NCBI GenBank assembly: GCA_003241875.1 | Contig: QBLU01000027.1 | Location: 1 to 44,703, forward strand | Reading direction: 5' to 3' | Origin: Alphaproteobacteria bacterium | GTDB taxonomy: Bacteria > Pseudomonadota > Alphaproteobacteria > Sphingomonadales > Sphingomonadaceae | DNA length: 44,703 nucleotides | In this document: positions 34,186 to 41,394 of the stretch, in pieces | How the letters are laid out: each line of letters begins with the position of its first letter | Position numbering within the stretch: position 1 is the first letter of the stretch | Program-made: the position numbers and the translations under genes | The notes under the pieces: generated by a model | Told to the model about the DNA's origin: nothing | Databases searched by the model: none | What the model saw: the letters and a program-made list of their open reading frames with translations, nothing else

Positions 34186-34601
34186 CACCAGTTCCCGGTG
34201 TTCGGCATCGACGCCCAGGGCTCGGCGGGTTCCTTGCGGGCGCCGGCCTGCAACAGTTCGACCGAGATGCCGTCGGGCGACTTCACGAACGCCATATGGC
34301 CGTCGCGCGGCGGCCGGTTGATGGTGACGCCGCCGTCCATCAGCCGCTGGCACGAGGCATAGATATCGTCGACGGCATAGGCGAGATGGCCGAAATTGCG
34401 GCCGCCGGTATAGCCGCCTTCGTCCCAATTGTGGGTCAGTTCGACCTGCGCCTCCTCGTCGCCGGGGGCGGCCAGGAAGATCAGCGAGAAGCGCCCGGGC
34501 TCGTTGTCGAAGCGGCGGAGCTCCTTCAGGCCCAGGAGTTCGAAGAAGTTCAGCGTCGCGGTGACATCCGAGACGCGGATCATGGTGTGGAGATACTTCA
34601 T
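34185..34601 (-). CDS. gloA: Lactoylglutathione lyase (glyoxalase I)
   Basis: VOC-fold metal enzyme that isomerises the methylglyoxal-glutathione hemithioacetal to S-lactoylglutathione. The N-terminus KYLHTMIRVSDVTATLNFFE has the first metal-ligand His, ELTHNWD and FGHLAYAVDD carry the next ligands, and Glu in SPDGISVELLQ completes the site. The 138-residue length fits. GAGGAG precedes the ATG at 34601, which overlaps the thioesterase stop as ATGA. Works with gloB, encoded just downstream, and needs glutathione from gshB nearby. Confidence 0.95.
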   Translation of the reverse strand: MKYLHTMIRVSDVTATLNFFELLGLKELRRFDNEPGRFSLIFLAAPGDEEAQVELTHNWDEGGYTGGRNFGHLAYAVDDIYASCQRLMDGGVTINRPPRDGHMAFVKSPDGISVELLQAGARKEPAEPWASMPNTGNW

Positions 34602-35050
34602 GCGGGGCTCCTCAAATTGCGGCCTTCATAGGCCTCGAACCTGGCGATGACATCGGCGGGCACCGGGCTCGGCCGGCCGCGCGCCTCGGCGACGACGACA
34701 TGGACCTCCTCGCCGGTGGCGCGCAGGTCCTCGCCCCCGTCATTGGCCTCGCCGTGGATCTCGAACTGCACGGTCATCGACGTGTTGCCGATGCGGCTGC
34801 AACGCACGCAGATGGCGATCAGTTCGTCGATCAGGATCGGCGCGCGATATTCGACGACGGCCCTCACCACATGCGCCTCCGGCCCGCCGGCCAGCCCGGG
34901 GCCGGAATACAGCCCGGCGGCGCGCCAATATTCGACAAGGCCGATATCGAAATATTCGAGGTAGCGCGGGTTGAACACCACCGCCTGGGCGTCGACCTCG
35001 GCAAAGCGCACGCGCTTGGGGAACGAAAAGCGGAAGTCGGAACGGGCCAT
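34598..35050 (-). CDS. Acyl-CoA thioesterase, hotdog fold (4-hydroxybenzoyl-CoA thioesterase family)
   Basis: Predicted cytoplasmic thioesterase that hydrolyses an acyl- or aroyl-CoA ester. The N-terminal RVRFAEVDAQAVVFNPRYLE pattern with the catalytic Asp (position 20) and the YFDIG continuation are typical of the 4HBT/YbgC group; length 150 residues fits. The specific substrate is not readable. It starts 20 bases after the TPR gene and overlaps gloA by four bases, so it belongs to the same operon, which may be concerned with clearing reactive carbonyls and thioesters. Confidence 0.88.
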   Translation of the reverse strand: MARSDFRFSFPKRVRFAEVDAQAVVFNPRYLEYFDIGLVEYWRAAGLYSGPGLAGGPEAHVVRAVVEYRAPILIDELIAICVRCSRIGNTSMTVQFEIHGEANDGGEDLRATGEEVHVVVAEARGRPSPVPADVIARFEAYEGRNLRSPA

Positions 35051-35070
35051 CGGGGGCGTCTAGCAGGCTT

Positions 35071-35808
35071 TCAGCCGCCCGTCAGCGCCGCCTGCGCTGC
35101 CTTGCCGGCGGTCGAATCGCGGTCGGCGCCGACCGCGGCCTCCCAGGCGGTGCGCGCGAGCTCCTTGTTGCCCTGCGCGGCGGCGATATTGCCCGCCTCA
35201 TACTGCACCTCGGCGCTGTCGGGTGCCTGTTTTGCCGCCTCCAGGATCGCCGCCTCGGCGGCCTTGAAGTCGCCCATGCGCCGTGCCAAAGTCGCCCTGA
35301 GCAGCCAGCCCCATTCGACCGCAGGGTCGAGCGTCGTCGCCCGCTCGAGGTCGGCCGCAGCCTCCTTGTCGCGCTTCAGGTCGACCAGCGCCTCGGCGCG
35401 ATCGACGCGCAGCTGCGCCTCCGCGGCGCCGCCGCCGGCCAGCGGGATCGCCGTATCGATATAGGTCACCGCCGCCGCCGGCTGTTCGGCGAGCATCGCG
35501 GTCGCCGCCGCCTGGCCCCAGATCGTCGCAGCCTGACCGTCCGCCGCCTGTTCGGAAGCCCTGGCGGCGCGTTCGAAGGTCTTCAGCGCCGCCGGCCAGT
35601 CCTTGCGCGCCGCCTCGGCCAGGGCCTGGCAGTGCAGCGCCGGGACGCCGCCGTTCTCGATCCGCCAGGCCTGGGCGATGGCGACGGCCCGGCCGGGATC
35701 GGATTTCACCTGCGCCAGGCAGGCATTGTAGCGGCTGCGGTCGCTCGCCATCGGCGCGGCGAGGGCAGGGCCGGCGGCGCACAGCAGCAGGACGGCGACG
35801 AACTTCAT
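35071..35808 (-). CDS. Secreted TPR-repeat protein
   Basis: A 245-residue protein with a signal peptide (MKFVAVLLLCAAGPALAA) and several tetratricopeptide-like helical repeats from about residue 40 to the end (for example AIPLAGGGAAEAQLRVDRAE, KAAEAAILEAAKQAPDSAEV, ELARTAWEAAVGAD). Such proteins hold periplasmic complexes together; partner unknown. The start overlaps the upstream alpha/beta-hydrolase gene by four bases, and the thioesterase gene follows after 20 bases. No catalytic motif seen. Confidence 0.82.
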   Translation of the reverse strand: MKFVAVLLLCAAGPALAAPMASDRSRYNACLAQVKSDPGRAVAIAQAWRIENGGVPALHCQALAEAARKDWPAALKTFERAARASEQAADGQAATIWGQAAATAMLAEQPAAAVTYIDTAIPLAGGGAAEAQLRVDRAEALVDLKRDKEAAADLERATTLDPAVEWGWLLRATLARRMGDFKAAEAAILEAAKQAPDSAEVQYEAGNIAAAQGNKELARTAWEAAVGADRDSTAGKAAQAALTGG

Positions 35809-36551
35809 GGCGTTCCCTCGGCAAGATCGGCCACCAGCCGCAGCAGCAGGGCGATATCCTGCGGCCGCGACAGGCGGTGATCGCCGTCCTTGACCAGCGT
35901 CACCTGAACATCGGCGGAACGCAGCCGCCCGGCGATGTCGAGCGACAGCGCCCAGGGCACCGCATCGTCGCGCTGGCCATGGAGCAGCCGCACCGGCGCG
36001 GTGATGGCGATGGCGCCGCCGAGCAGCCGCTGCGCCGGCGCCTCCTCGATGAGGGCGCGCGAATAGCGATAGCCGGCGGGATCATAGTCGCTGGTGCGGG
36101 TGAACCAGCCGCGGCCCGCCAGCTCGGCACGGTCGCCGGGGGTGACATCGAGGCCCCAATCGGTGAAATCCGGCGCCGCAGCGATGCCGACCAGCCCCGC
36201 CAGCCGGTCCCCGAGCGCCAGCCCGAGCCGCAGCGCCACCCAGCCGCCCATCGAGCTGCCGACCAGCAGCACCCGGCCGGCGGGGGCGACATGGTCGATG
36301 ACGGCCCGGGCATCGCCGACCCAGCGGCCGATGCTGCCGTCGAGGAAATCGCCGCCACTGGCGCCGCAGCCCGAATAGTCGAGCCGCAGCATGGCGCGGC
36401 CGGTCGCTTCGGCCCATTCGGCCAGCGCCGCGGCCTTCGATCCGGTCATGTCCGACATGTAGCCGGGGAGGAAAACCACCGCCGCCCCGGCGCCGGGGCG
36501 GTACCGGTACGCCAGCCTCACGCCGGCGTGGTCGAGAAAATCGGGATCCAT
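35805..36551 (-). CDS. Alpha/beta-hydrolase (serine hydrolase)
   Basis: Cytoplasmic serine hydrolase of 248 residues. The nucleophile elbow GSSMGG, the oxyanion region FLPGYMSDM, the acid in LHGQRDDAVP and the His in DGDHRLSRP form a complete triad, unlike the pseudo-hydrolase encoded at 31398. Substrate is unknown; the group includes esterases and acyl-peptide-like enzymes. I chose the ATG at 36551, after a GGGGG stretch; an alternative start further upstream adds an Arg/Pro-rich tail. First gene of the operon with TPR protein, thioesterase, gloA and gloB. Confidence 0.87.
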   Translation of the reverse strand: MDPDFLDHAGVRLAYRYRPGAGAAVVFLPGYMSDMTGSKAAALAEWAEATGRAMLRLDYSGCGASGGDFLDGSIGRWVGDARAVIDHVAPAGRVLLVGSSMGGWVALRLGLALGDRLAGLVGIAAAPDFTDWGLDVTPGDRAELAGRGWFTRTSDYDPAGYRYSRALIEEAPAQRLLGGAIAITAPVRLLHGQRDDAVPWALSLDIAGRLRSADVQVTLVKDGDHRLSRPQDIALLLRLVADLAEGTP

Positions 36552-36656
36552 GGCCCCCGGATAGCGCTGCGGCGACGCATTCGCAAAGCGGTTGCGCAAC
36601 GGCGTCAATCGCCTAAGCTGCGGAAACGGGGGAGCTGTCAACGCCGGAGACGCGCG

Positions 36657-37439
36657 ATGGACACCATGACGACGTCACCCAGCGCTGCGGCGCCGGTTCG
36701 GTCGCTCAGCACGGCCGATCTCGACTGGGCGCTGCGATCCGGCTGGGACGATTTCAAGGCCAAGCGCGGCGACCTCATCCTGCTGCCATTCATCTATGCT
36801 GCCGTGGGCCTGCTCGCGGCCTGGTTCGCCTTCAACCAGGCCTTGTTCCCGCTGATTTTCCCGCTGGTCGGCGGCTTTGCGCTGGTGGGGCCGCTCGCCG
36901 CCGCCGGCTTCTACGAGCTCGCCCGCCGCTGCGAGAGCGGCGAGGATTCGAGCTGGTGGCACTTTCTCGACCCCATCAAGGGTCCGTCGCGGCTGCCGAT
37001 GATGGCGCTGACGGGGATGCTGGCGCTGCTGTTCCTCGGCTGGATGGTGGTGGCCAATGCGCTGTACGGCGCGACCCTGGGCACGCTGGCGCCCGCGACG
37101 CCGGCGGAGTTCGTGCGTGACCTGTTCGGCACGTCGCAGGGCTGGACGATGATCATCGTCGGCAATCTGGTCGGCGCCATCATCGCGACGTTGACCCTCG
37201 CCGTCGCCGCCTTCAGCTTTCCGATGGTCGTCGACCGCCGCGGCGGTGACGCGACCAGCGCGGTGGCGACCTCGGTCGCGGCGTTTCGGCGCAATCCGGG
37301 CGTGATGATCGGCTGGGGCCTGCGCGTCGCGGGTATCCTGGTGCTGGCGGCGCTGCCGCTGTTCGTCGGGCTGATGGTGGCGCTGCCGCTGCTCGGCTAT
37401 GCGACCTGGCATCTGTATACGCGGGCGGTGCAGCGCTAG
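36657..37439 (+). CDS. DUF2189 integral membrane protein
   Basis: Inner-membrane protein of 260 residues in the DUF2189 family, function unknown. The family's N-terminal block ADLDWALRSGWDDFKAKRGD is followed by about six transmembrane segments (near 44-60, 66-84, 112-135, 160-185, 215-235, 235-255). GGAGA precedes the ATG at 36657. It is divergent from the alpha/beta-hydrolase operon with 105 bases between them and is followed by a palindromic repeat, so it appears to be a single-gene unit. Confidence 0.87.
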   Translation: MDTMTTSPSAAAPVRSLSTADLDWALRSGWDDFKAKRGDLILLPFIYAAVGLLAAWFAFNQALFPLIFPLVGGFALVGPLAAAGFYELARRCESGEDSSWWHFLDPIKGPSRLPMMALTGMLALLFLGWMVVANALYGATLGTLAPATPAEFVRDLFGTSQGWTMIIVGNLVGAIIATLTLAVAAFSFPMVVDRRGGDATSAVATSVAAFRRNPGVMIGWGLRVAGILVLAALPLFVGLMVALPLLGYATWHLYTRAVQR

Positions 37440-37457
37440 GGGGCGATTAACCGACCT

Positions 37458-37561
37458 GTTACCCCGGCGAAGGCCGGGGCCCATGGCTCACGATCTTCGG
37501 TGCGCAGGTGCTCATATTGCCGAGCTTGTGGTTCATGGGCCCCGGCCTTCGCCGGGGTGAC
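37458..37561. repeat. Paired palindromic intergenic repeat, family B copy 3
   Basis: Arms 37458-37485 and 37534-37561 (28 bases) are near-perfect complements; each contains its own hairpin (CCCCGGC/GCCGGGG). It lies between the convergent DUF2189 and M48 protease genes and may end both transcripts. Confidence 0.87.
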
Positions 37562-37569
37562 GGGATGGT

Positions 37570-38589
37570 TTAGCTCCTGCAAATCGCCTGCAACGCCTGC
37601 CAATCCGCATCCTCCAGTGCCGGTGACGCCCACCAGGTCGAGGCCTTGTCGTACAGCGCGGCGCGGGCGGCGTTCGACGGGTGGGTGTCGCCGAACCCGC
37701 CGCCATCGACGCCGGCGGCGATCTGGCGCCTGAAGAAGTCGACGGCGCCATTGGTAGACACCTTGGCGGCTTTCATCACCGCCACGGCGCCGGTATCCGC
37801 CTGCGCCTCCGCCACGCCATCACCTTGCTTCAGCACCGTCAGGTCGGCGAGCTTGCCGGCGTCGCTGCCCAGCGTCCGGGCGATCACCGCGGGGCCGCTG
37901 GCGCGCAGGATCGCCTGGTTGGCGTGCTGCCAGGCGACATGTTCGATCTCATGGGCGAGCACGGCGGCGACCTCGTCGGCCGATTTGGCCTGCGCGATCA
38001 GCCCGCTGTAGAGGACGACATAGCCGCCCGGCAGCGCCACGGCGTTCACCCTGGGGTTGGCGACGACACTGACGGTGACCGGTTCGGGCAGGCCGCGCGC
38101 CGGCAGCAGCCGGGCGGTGAGCCGGGCCAGCGCGGCGCTGCCCTCCCCGCCATCGCAGGGGCGGCCCATGGTGGCGAGATAGGCGCGGCCCATCGGCGCG
38201 GTGACGCCGTGCGGAATCAGCGGTGCCGCGGCGATGATGATGCGCTCCCGATTGAGCCAGGCGATGCCCGCCGCGAGCCCGAGCAGCGCCAGGATCGCCA
38301 GCACGACACGCTGTGCGACCCGCGAAACGCCCTGCCGCGGCAGGCCCGTCGGCCAGCTGTCGGGCGGAACATCGCTCAGCACGACGCGCCAGTCGGTCTT
38401 GTCGGCGCGGCGCAGCACCGCGTCGTCGCACCGGATGCGCTTCAGCGGCACGCCGGCGATGTCACCATCGCCATGGACGACCAGGCGGTCGCCGTGCGGG
38501 GTCACCAGCACATGGCTGGTGCGGCCGCCGCTGTGCAGGACACCCCGCAACGGCAGCCCGCGCAGTGCCACGCCCTTCGATCCGGCCAT
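37570..38589 (-). CDS. M48-family membrane metallopeptidase
   Basis: Membrane-anchored zinc peptidase of the M48 (HtpX/BepA/Oma1-like) family, 339 residues, likely involved in envelope protein quality control. An N-terminal cytoplasmic region of about 90 residues precedes one transmembrane helix (about 97-115); the protease domain follows with NAVALPGGYVVLYSGLI, the active-site HEIEH and the third ligand Glu in AEAQADTGA. A C-terminal region ends in DTHPSNAARA, typical of M48. The ATG at 38589 is preferred over a much longer Arg-rich extension. It is divergent from thrS. Confidence 0.9.
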   Translation of the reverse strand: MAGSKGVALRGLPLRGVLHSGGRTSHVLVTPHGDRLVVHGDGDIAGVPLKRIRCDDAVLRRADKTDWRVVLSDVPPDSWPTGLPRQGVSRVAQRVVLAILALLGLAAGIAWLNRERIIIAAAPLIPHGVTAPMGRAYLATMGRPCDGGEGSAALARLTARLLPARGLPEPVTVSVVANPRVNAVALPGGYVVLYSGLIAQAKSADEVAAVLAHEIEHVAWQHANQAILRASGPAVIARTLGSDAGKLADLTVLKQGDGVAEAQADTGAVAVMKAAKVSTNGAVDFFRRQIAAGVDGGGFGDTHPSNAARAALYDKASTWWASPALEDADWQALQAICRS

Positions 38590-38680
38590 GCTGCCCCCGT
38601 GCTTGCCCCGGCGCCGATCATGCCATGACGGGCGGCGGGGCGGCAAGTCCGAGGGCATCCAACGCAACTTTCATTGACTT

Positions 38681-38706
38681 CGCCGCCTGCCTTGTCGCAG
38701 GTGGCG
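38681..38706 (+). promoter_or_regulatory. Hairpin in the thrS leader
   Basis: A ten-pair stem CGCCGCCTGC / GCAGGTGGCG (one G-U pair), loop CTTGTC, lies 38 bases before the thrS start. Threonyl-tRNA synthetase in E. coli binds a tRNA-like leader of its own message; this hairpin is a candidate for something similar but shows no clear threonine anticodon mimic. Confidence 0.35.
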
Positions 38707-38743
38707 GCGCGTCAATTCCGGCGCCGACAGGCTGTATTTACCG

Positions 38744-40759
38744 ATGTCCGACCTCATCAACCTCACGCTTCCCGATGGCTCCGTGCGCTCCGTGGCGACC
38801 GGCACCACCGGCGCGGACGTGGCGGCGAGCATCGGGCCCGGGTTGCTGAAGGCGGCGCTGGCGGCGCGGGTCGATGGCGAGCTCGTCGACCTGATGCGGC
38901 CGATCACCCGTGACGCGAAACTGGCGCTGGTGACGGCAAAGGACGAGGCCGACGCGCTCGAACTCGCCCGCCACGACTATGCCCATGTGCTGGCGGAGGC
39001 GGTGCAGAAGCTGTTTCCCGGCACGCAGATCACCTTTGGCCCGTCGACCGACGATGGTTTCTACTATGATTTCGCGCCGTCGCCGGAGCGTGGCCCCTTC
39101 ACCGAGGAGGACCTGCCGGCGATCGAGGCCGAGATGCGTGCCATCATCGCCCGCAACGAGCCGCTGGTGCGGGAGGAGTGGACGCGCGAACAGCTGATCG
39201 CGCACTTCAACGCGCATGGCGAGACGTTCAAGGCGGAATGGGCCGGGGCGCTATCGGGCGACGAGCCGCTGACGGTGTACCGCGCCGGCAACCAGGCCGA
39301 TGCGTGGCTCGACATGTGCCGCGGGCCGCACCTGCCGTCGACCGGCAAGCTCGATCCGAGTGCCTTCAAGCTGACGCGGGTGTCCGGCGCCTATTGGCGC
39401 GGCGACCAGAACAACGCGATGTTGAGCCGGATCTATGGCACTGGCTGGCTCAACAGGAAGCAGCTCGACGCCCATATGCTGCGGCTCGAGGAGGCCGCCA
39501 AGCGCGACCATCGCAAGCTGGGCCGCGAAATGGACCTGTTCCACCTGCAGGAGGAGGCGCACGGCAGTGTCTTCTGGCACCCGCGCGGCTTTGTCATCTA
39601 TCGCGCGCTGGAGGCCTATATGCGCCGCCGGCTCGATGCCGCCGGCTATCAGGAGGTGAAAACCCCGCAGATCATGGACGCCCGGCAGTGGGAACAGTCG
39701 GGCCATTGGGGCAAATATCGCGAGAACATGTTCGTCATTCCCGACGAAGTGCCCAACACCGAGGATGAGGGCCCGGTGGTTTCGGACAAGGCGCAGTGGA
39801 TGGCGCTGAAGCCGATGAACTGCCCGGCGCACGTGCTGATCTTCCGCCAGGGCATCAAGAGCTATCGCGACCTGCCCTTGCGGCTGGCGGAGATGGGCTG
39901 CTGTCACCGTAACGAGCCGCATGGCGCGCTGCACGGGTTGATGCGCGTGCGCCAATTCACCCAGGACGACGCCCATATCTTCTGCCGGGAAGACCAGATC
40001 GTCGGCGAAATTGCGCGCTTCTGCGACCTGCTCGACGTGGTCTACAAGGACCTGGGCTTCACCGACTATGCCATCAAGCTGGCGCTGCGCCCCGAAAAGC
40101 GCTTCGGCACCGACGCGATGTGGGACTGGTCGGAACAGTCGATGCGCGATGCCGTCAAGGCGACGGGCCGCGACAACGCCGACTGGGGCTGGGAAGAACT
40201 GCCGGGCGAAGGGGCTTTCTATGCGCCCAAGCTCGAGTTCCACCTGACCGACGCCATCGGGCGGACGTGGCAGGTGGGGACGATCCAGACCGACACGGTC
40301 CTGCCGGAGCGGCTCGACGCCAGCTATGTCGCGGAAGATGGCGCCCGCCATCGCCCGGTGATGCTGCACCGGGCCATCCTCGGCAGCTATGAACGCTTCA
40401 TCGGCATCCTCATCGAGCATTATGCCGGGCGCTTCCCGGCGTGGCTGGCGCCGGTGCAGGCGGTGGTGGCAACCATCGTTTCCGACGCCGACGACTATGC
40501 GCTGCACGTCACCGAGGCGTTGCAAAAGGCTGGCATCCGCAGCGAAACCGACCTTCGCAACGAGAAGATCAACCTCAAGGTGCGCGAGCATAGCTTGCAA
40601 AAGGCGAGCTACATGCTGGTCGTCGGGCGGCGGGAGGCCGAGGAAGGCACCGTCGCGCTGCGCAATCTCGATGGCGGCGAGCAGCGGGTGATGCCGCTCG
40701 CCGAGGCGGTGGCGCTGTTGCAGGCGGAGGCGACCCCGCCGGACCTGCGTACCGCCTGA
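38744..40759 (+). CDS. thrS: Threonyl-tRNA synthetase
   Basis: Class II synthetase that charges tRNA-Thr. In order: TGS domain (1-65), the editing domain with [13 protein letters not shown] and CRGPHLPS, the catalytic core with the zinc-ligand Cys in MNCPAH and motif 2 ([20 protein letters not shown]), and the anticodon-binding domain ending about residue 660. The 671-residue length is normal and the whole protein is intact. The ATG at 38744 has only a weak ribosome site. It is divergent from the M48 protease gene and followed by a hairpin and a palindromic repeat. Confidence 0.98.
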   Translation: MSDLINLTLPDGSVRSVATGTTGADVAASIGPGLLKAALAARVDGELVDLMRPITRDAKLALVTAKDEADALELARHDYAHVLAEAVQKLFPGTQITFGPSTDDGFYYDFAPSPERGPFTEEDLPAIEAEMRAIIARNEPLVREEWTREQLIAHFNAHGETFKAEWAGALSGDEPLTVYRAGNQADAWLDMCRGPHLPSTGKLDPSAFKLTRVSGAYWRGDQNNAMLSRIYGTGWLNRKQLDAHMLRLEEAAKRDHRKLGREMDLFHLQEEAHGSVFWHPRGFVIYRALEAYMRRRLDAAGYQEVKTPQIMDARQWEQSGHWGKYRENMFVIPDEVPNTEDEGPVVSDKAQWMALKPMNCPAHVLIFRQGIKSYRDLPLRLAEMGCCHRNEPHGALHGLMRVRQFTQDDAHIFCREDQIVGEIARFCDLLDVVYKDLGFTDYAIKLALRPEKRFGTDAMWDWSEQSMRDAVKATGRDNADWGWEELPGEGAFYAPKLEFHLTDAIGRTWQVGTIQTDTVLPERLDASYVAEDGARHRPVMLHRAILGSYERFIGILIEHYAGRFPAWLAPVQAVVATIVSDADDYALHVTEALQKAGIRSETDLRNEKINLKVREHSLQKASYMLVVGRREAEEGTVALRNLDGGEQRVMPLAEAVALLQAEATPPDLRTA

Positions 40760-40761
40760 GC

Positions 40762-40781
40762 CGGCGCCCCTGCGGGCGCCG
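40762..40781 (+). terminator. Terminator-like hairpin after thrS
   Basis: Perfect eight-base stem CGGCGCCC / GGGCGCCG with loop CTGC, two bases after the thrS stop, no T-run. It probably protects or ends the transcript with Rho rather than as a classic terminator. Confidence 0.5.
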
Positions 40782-40788
40782 AGAATTG

Positions 40789-40863
40789 CGCTCAGGCTGA
40801 GCTTGGCGAAGCCGGATCGGGTGCTGGCTTGCTACCCGGCTTCGACAGGCTCAGCCTGAGCGG
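40789..40863. repeat. Palindromic repeat family A, copy 3
   Basis: Arms 40789-40813 and 40838-40863 match the family A core with one or two changes. It stands alone here, without a neighbouring family C element. Confidence 0.85.
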
Positions 40864-40933
40864 GGTCCTTGCTGACCAAGTCCCGAGGGCCGGAACGCCG
40901 TTTCGGGCGTTGTCGGCTGCGAAAGGCACGCGA

Positions 40934-41173
40934 ATGGCAACGACCCGGGACCGGCTGGAAGCCGAAATGCGCGCCGCCGCGGCCGCCGGCGCCTATGAAC
41001 GCGCGGCGAAACTGCGCGATGAACTGCGCGCGCTCGACTATGACCCGGCGGAAATCCATGCCCAGGTGCCCGGCGCCATGGGTATCGGCACCCAGCACCC
41101 CAAGCCGGAGCGGCCTGCCGGGTGGCAGAAACCCCGCAAGCCCGACCCGATGACGCGCGGAAACAAGCGCTAG
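40934..41173 (+). CDS. Small UVR-motif protein
   Basis: A 79-residue protein whose first half is a UVR motif (AAAAGAYERAAKLRDELRAL), the helical hairpin by which UvrB contacts UvrC and which also occurs in McsA-type proteins. The second half is basic and Pro/Lys-rich (KPERPAGWQKPRKPDPMTRG). It may bind a nucleic acid or a Clp/UVR partner; function is unknown. The ATG at 40934 is favoured because it opens the motif directly. It follows thrS after a hairpin and a family A repeat. Confidence 0.78.
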   Translation: MATTRDRLEAEMRAAAAAGAYERAAKLRDELRALDYDPAEIHAQVPGAMGIGTQHPKPERPAGWQKPRKPDPMTRGNKR

Positions 41174-41200
41174 ACCGGTCGCAAGGGCTTGAATTTAGAC

Positions 41201-41332
41201 GTCATGCCGGCGAACGCCGGCATCCACCGTGGTGCCATGGTCCGGCCATGGAGCCCATGGCCCCCGGCCGGCGCAAGAACGAACCCGGCGGTGCGTTGCT
41301 CGACGGTGGATGCTGGCGTTCGCCAGCATGAC
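41201..41332. repeat. Paired palindromic intergenic repeat, family B copy 4
   Basis: Arms 41201-41228 and 41305-41332 face each other; each forms its own hairpin (TGCCGGCG-AA-CGCCGGCA and TGCTGGCG-TT-CGCCAGCA). The arms differ at two positions that form one base pair of the local stem, C-G in one and T-A in the other. It fills most of the 221-base gap between the UVR gene and the S9 peptidase. Confidence 0.85.
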
Positions 41333-41394
41333 GGGTGGTGGAATTGGGCCGCAAACGGCCGCGAATCCGATGTGTAATCGACGAAAATAGGCGA

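Noticed and set aside
38641-38743. T-box riboswitch before thrS
   Set aside because: No T-box consensus or specifier loop, and T-boxes are not expected in alphaproteobacteria.
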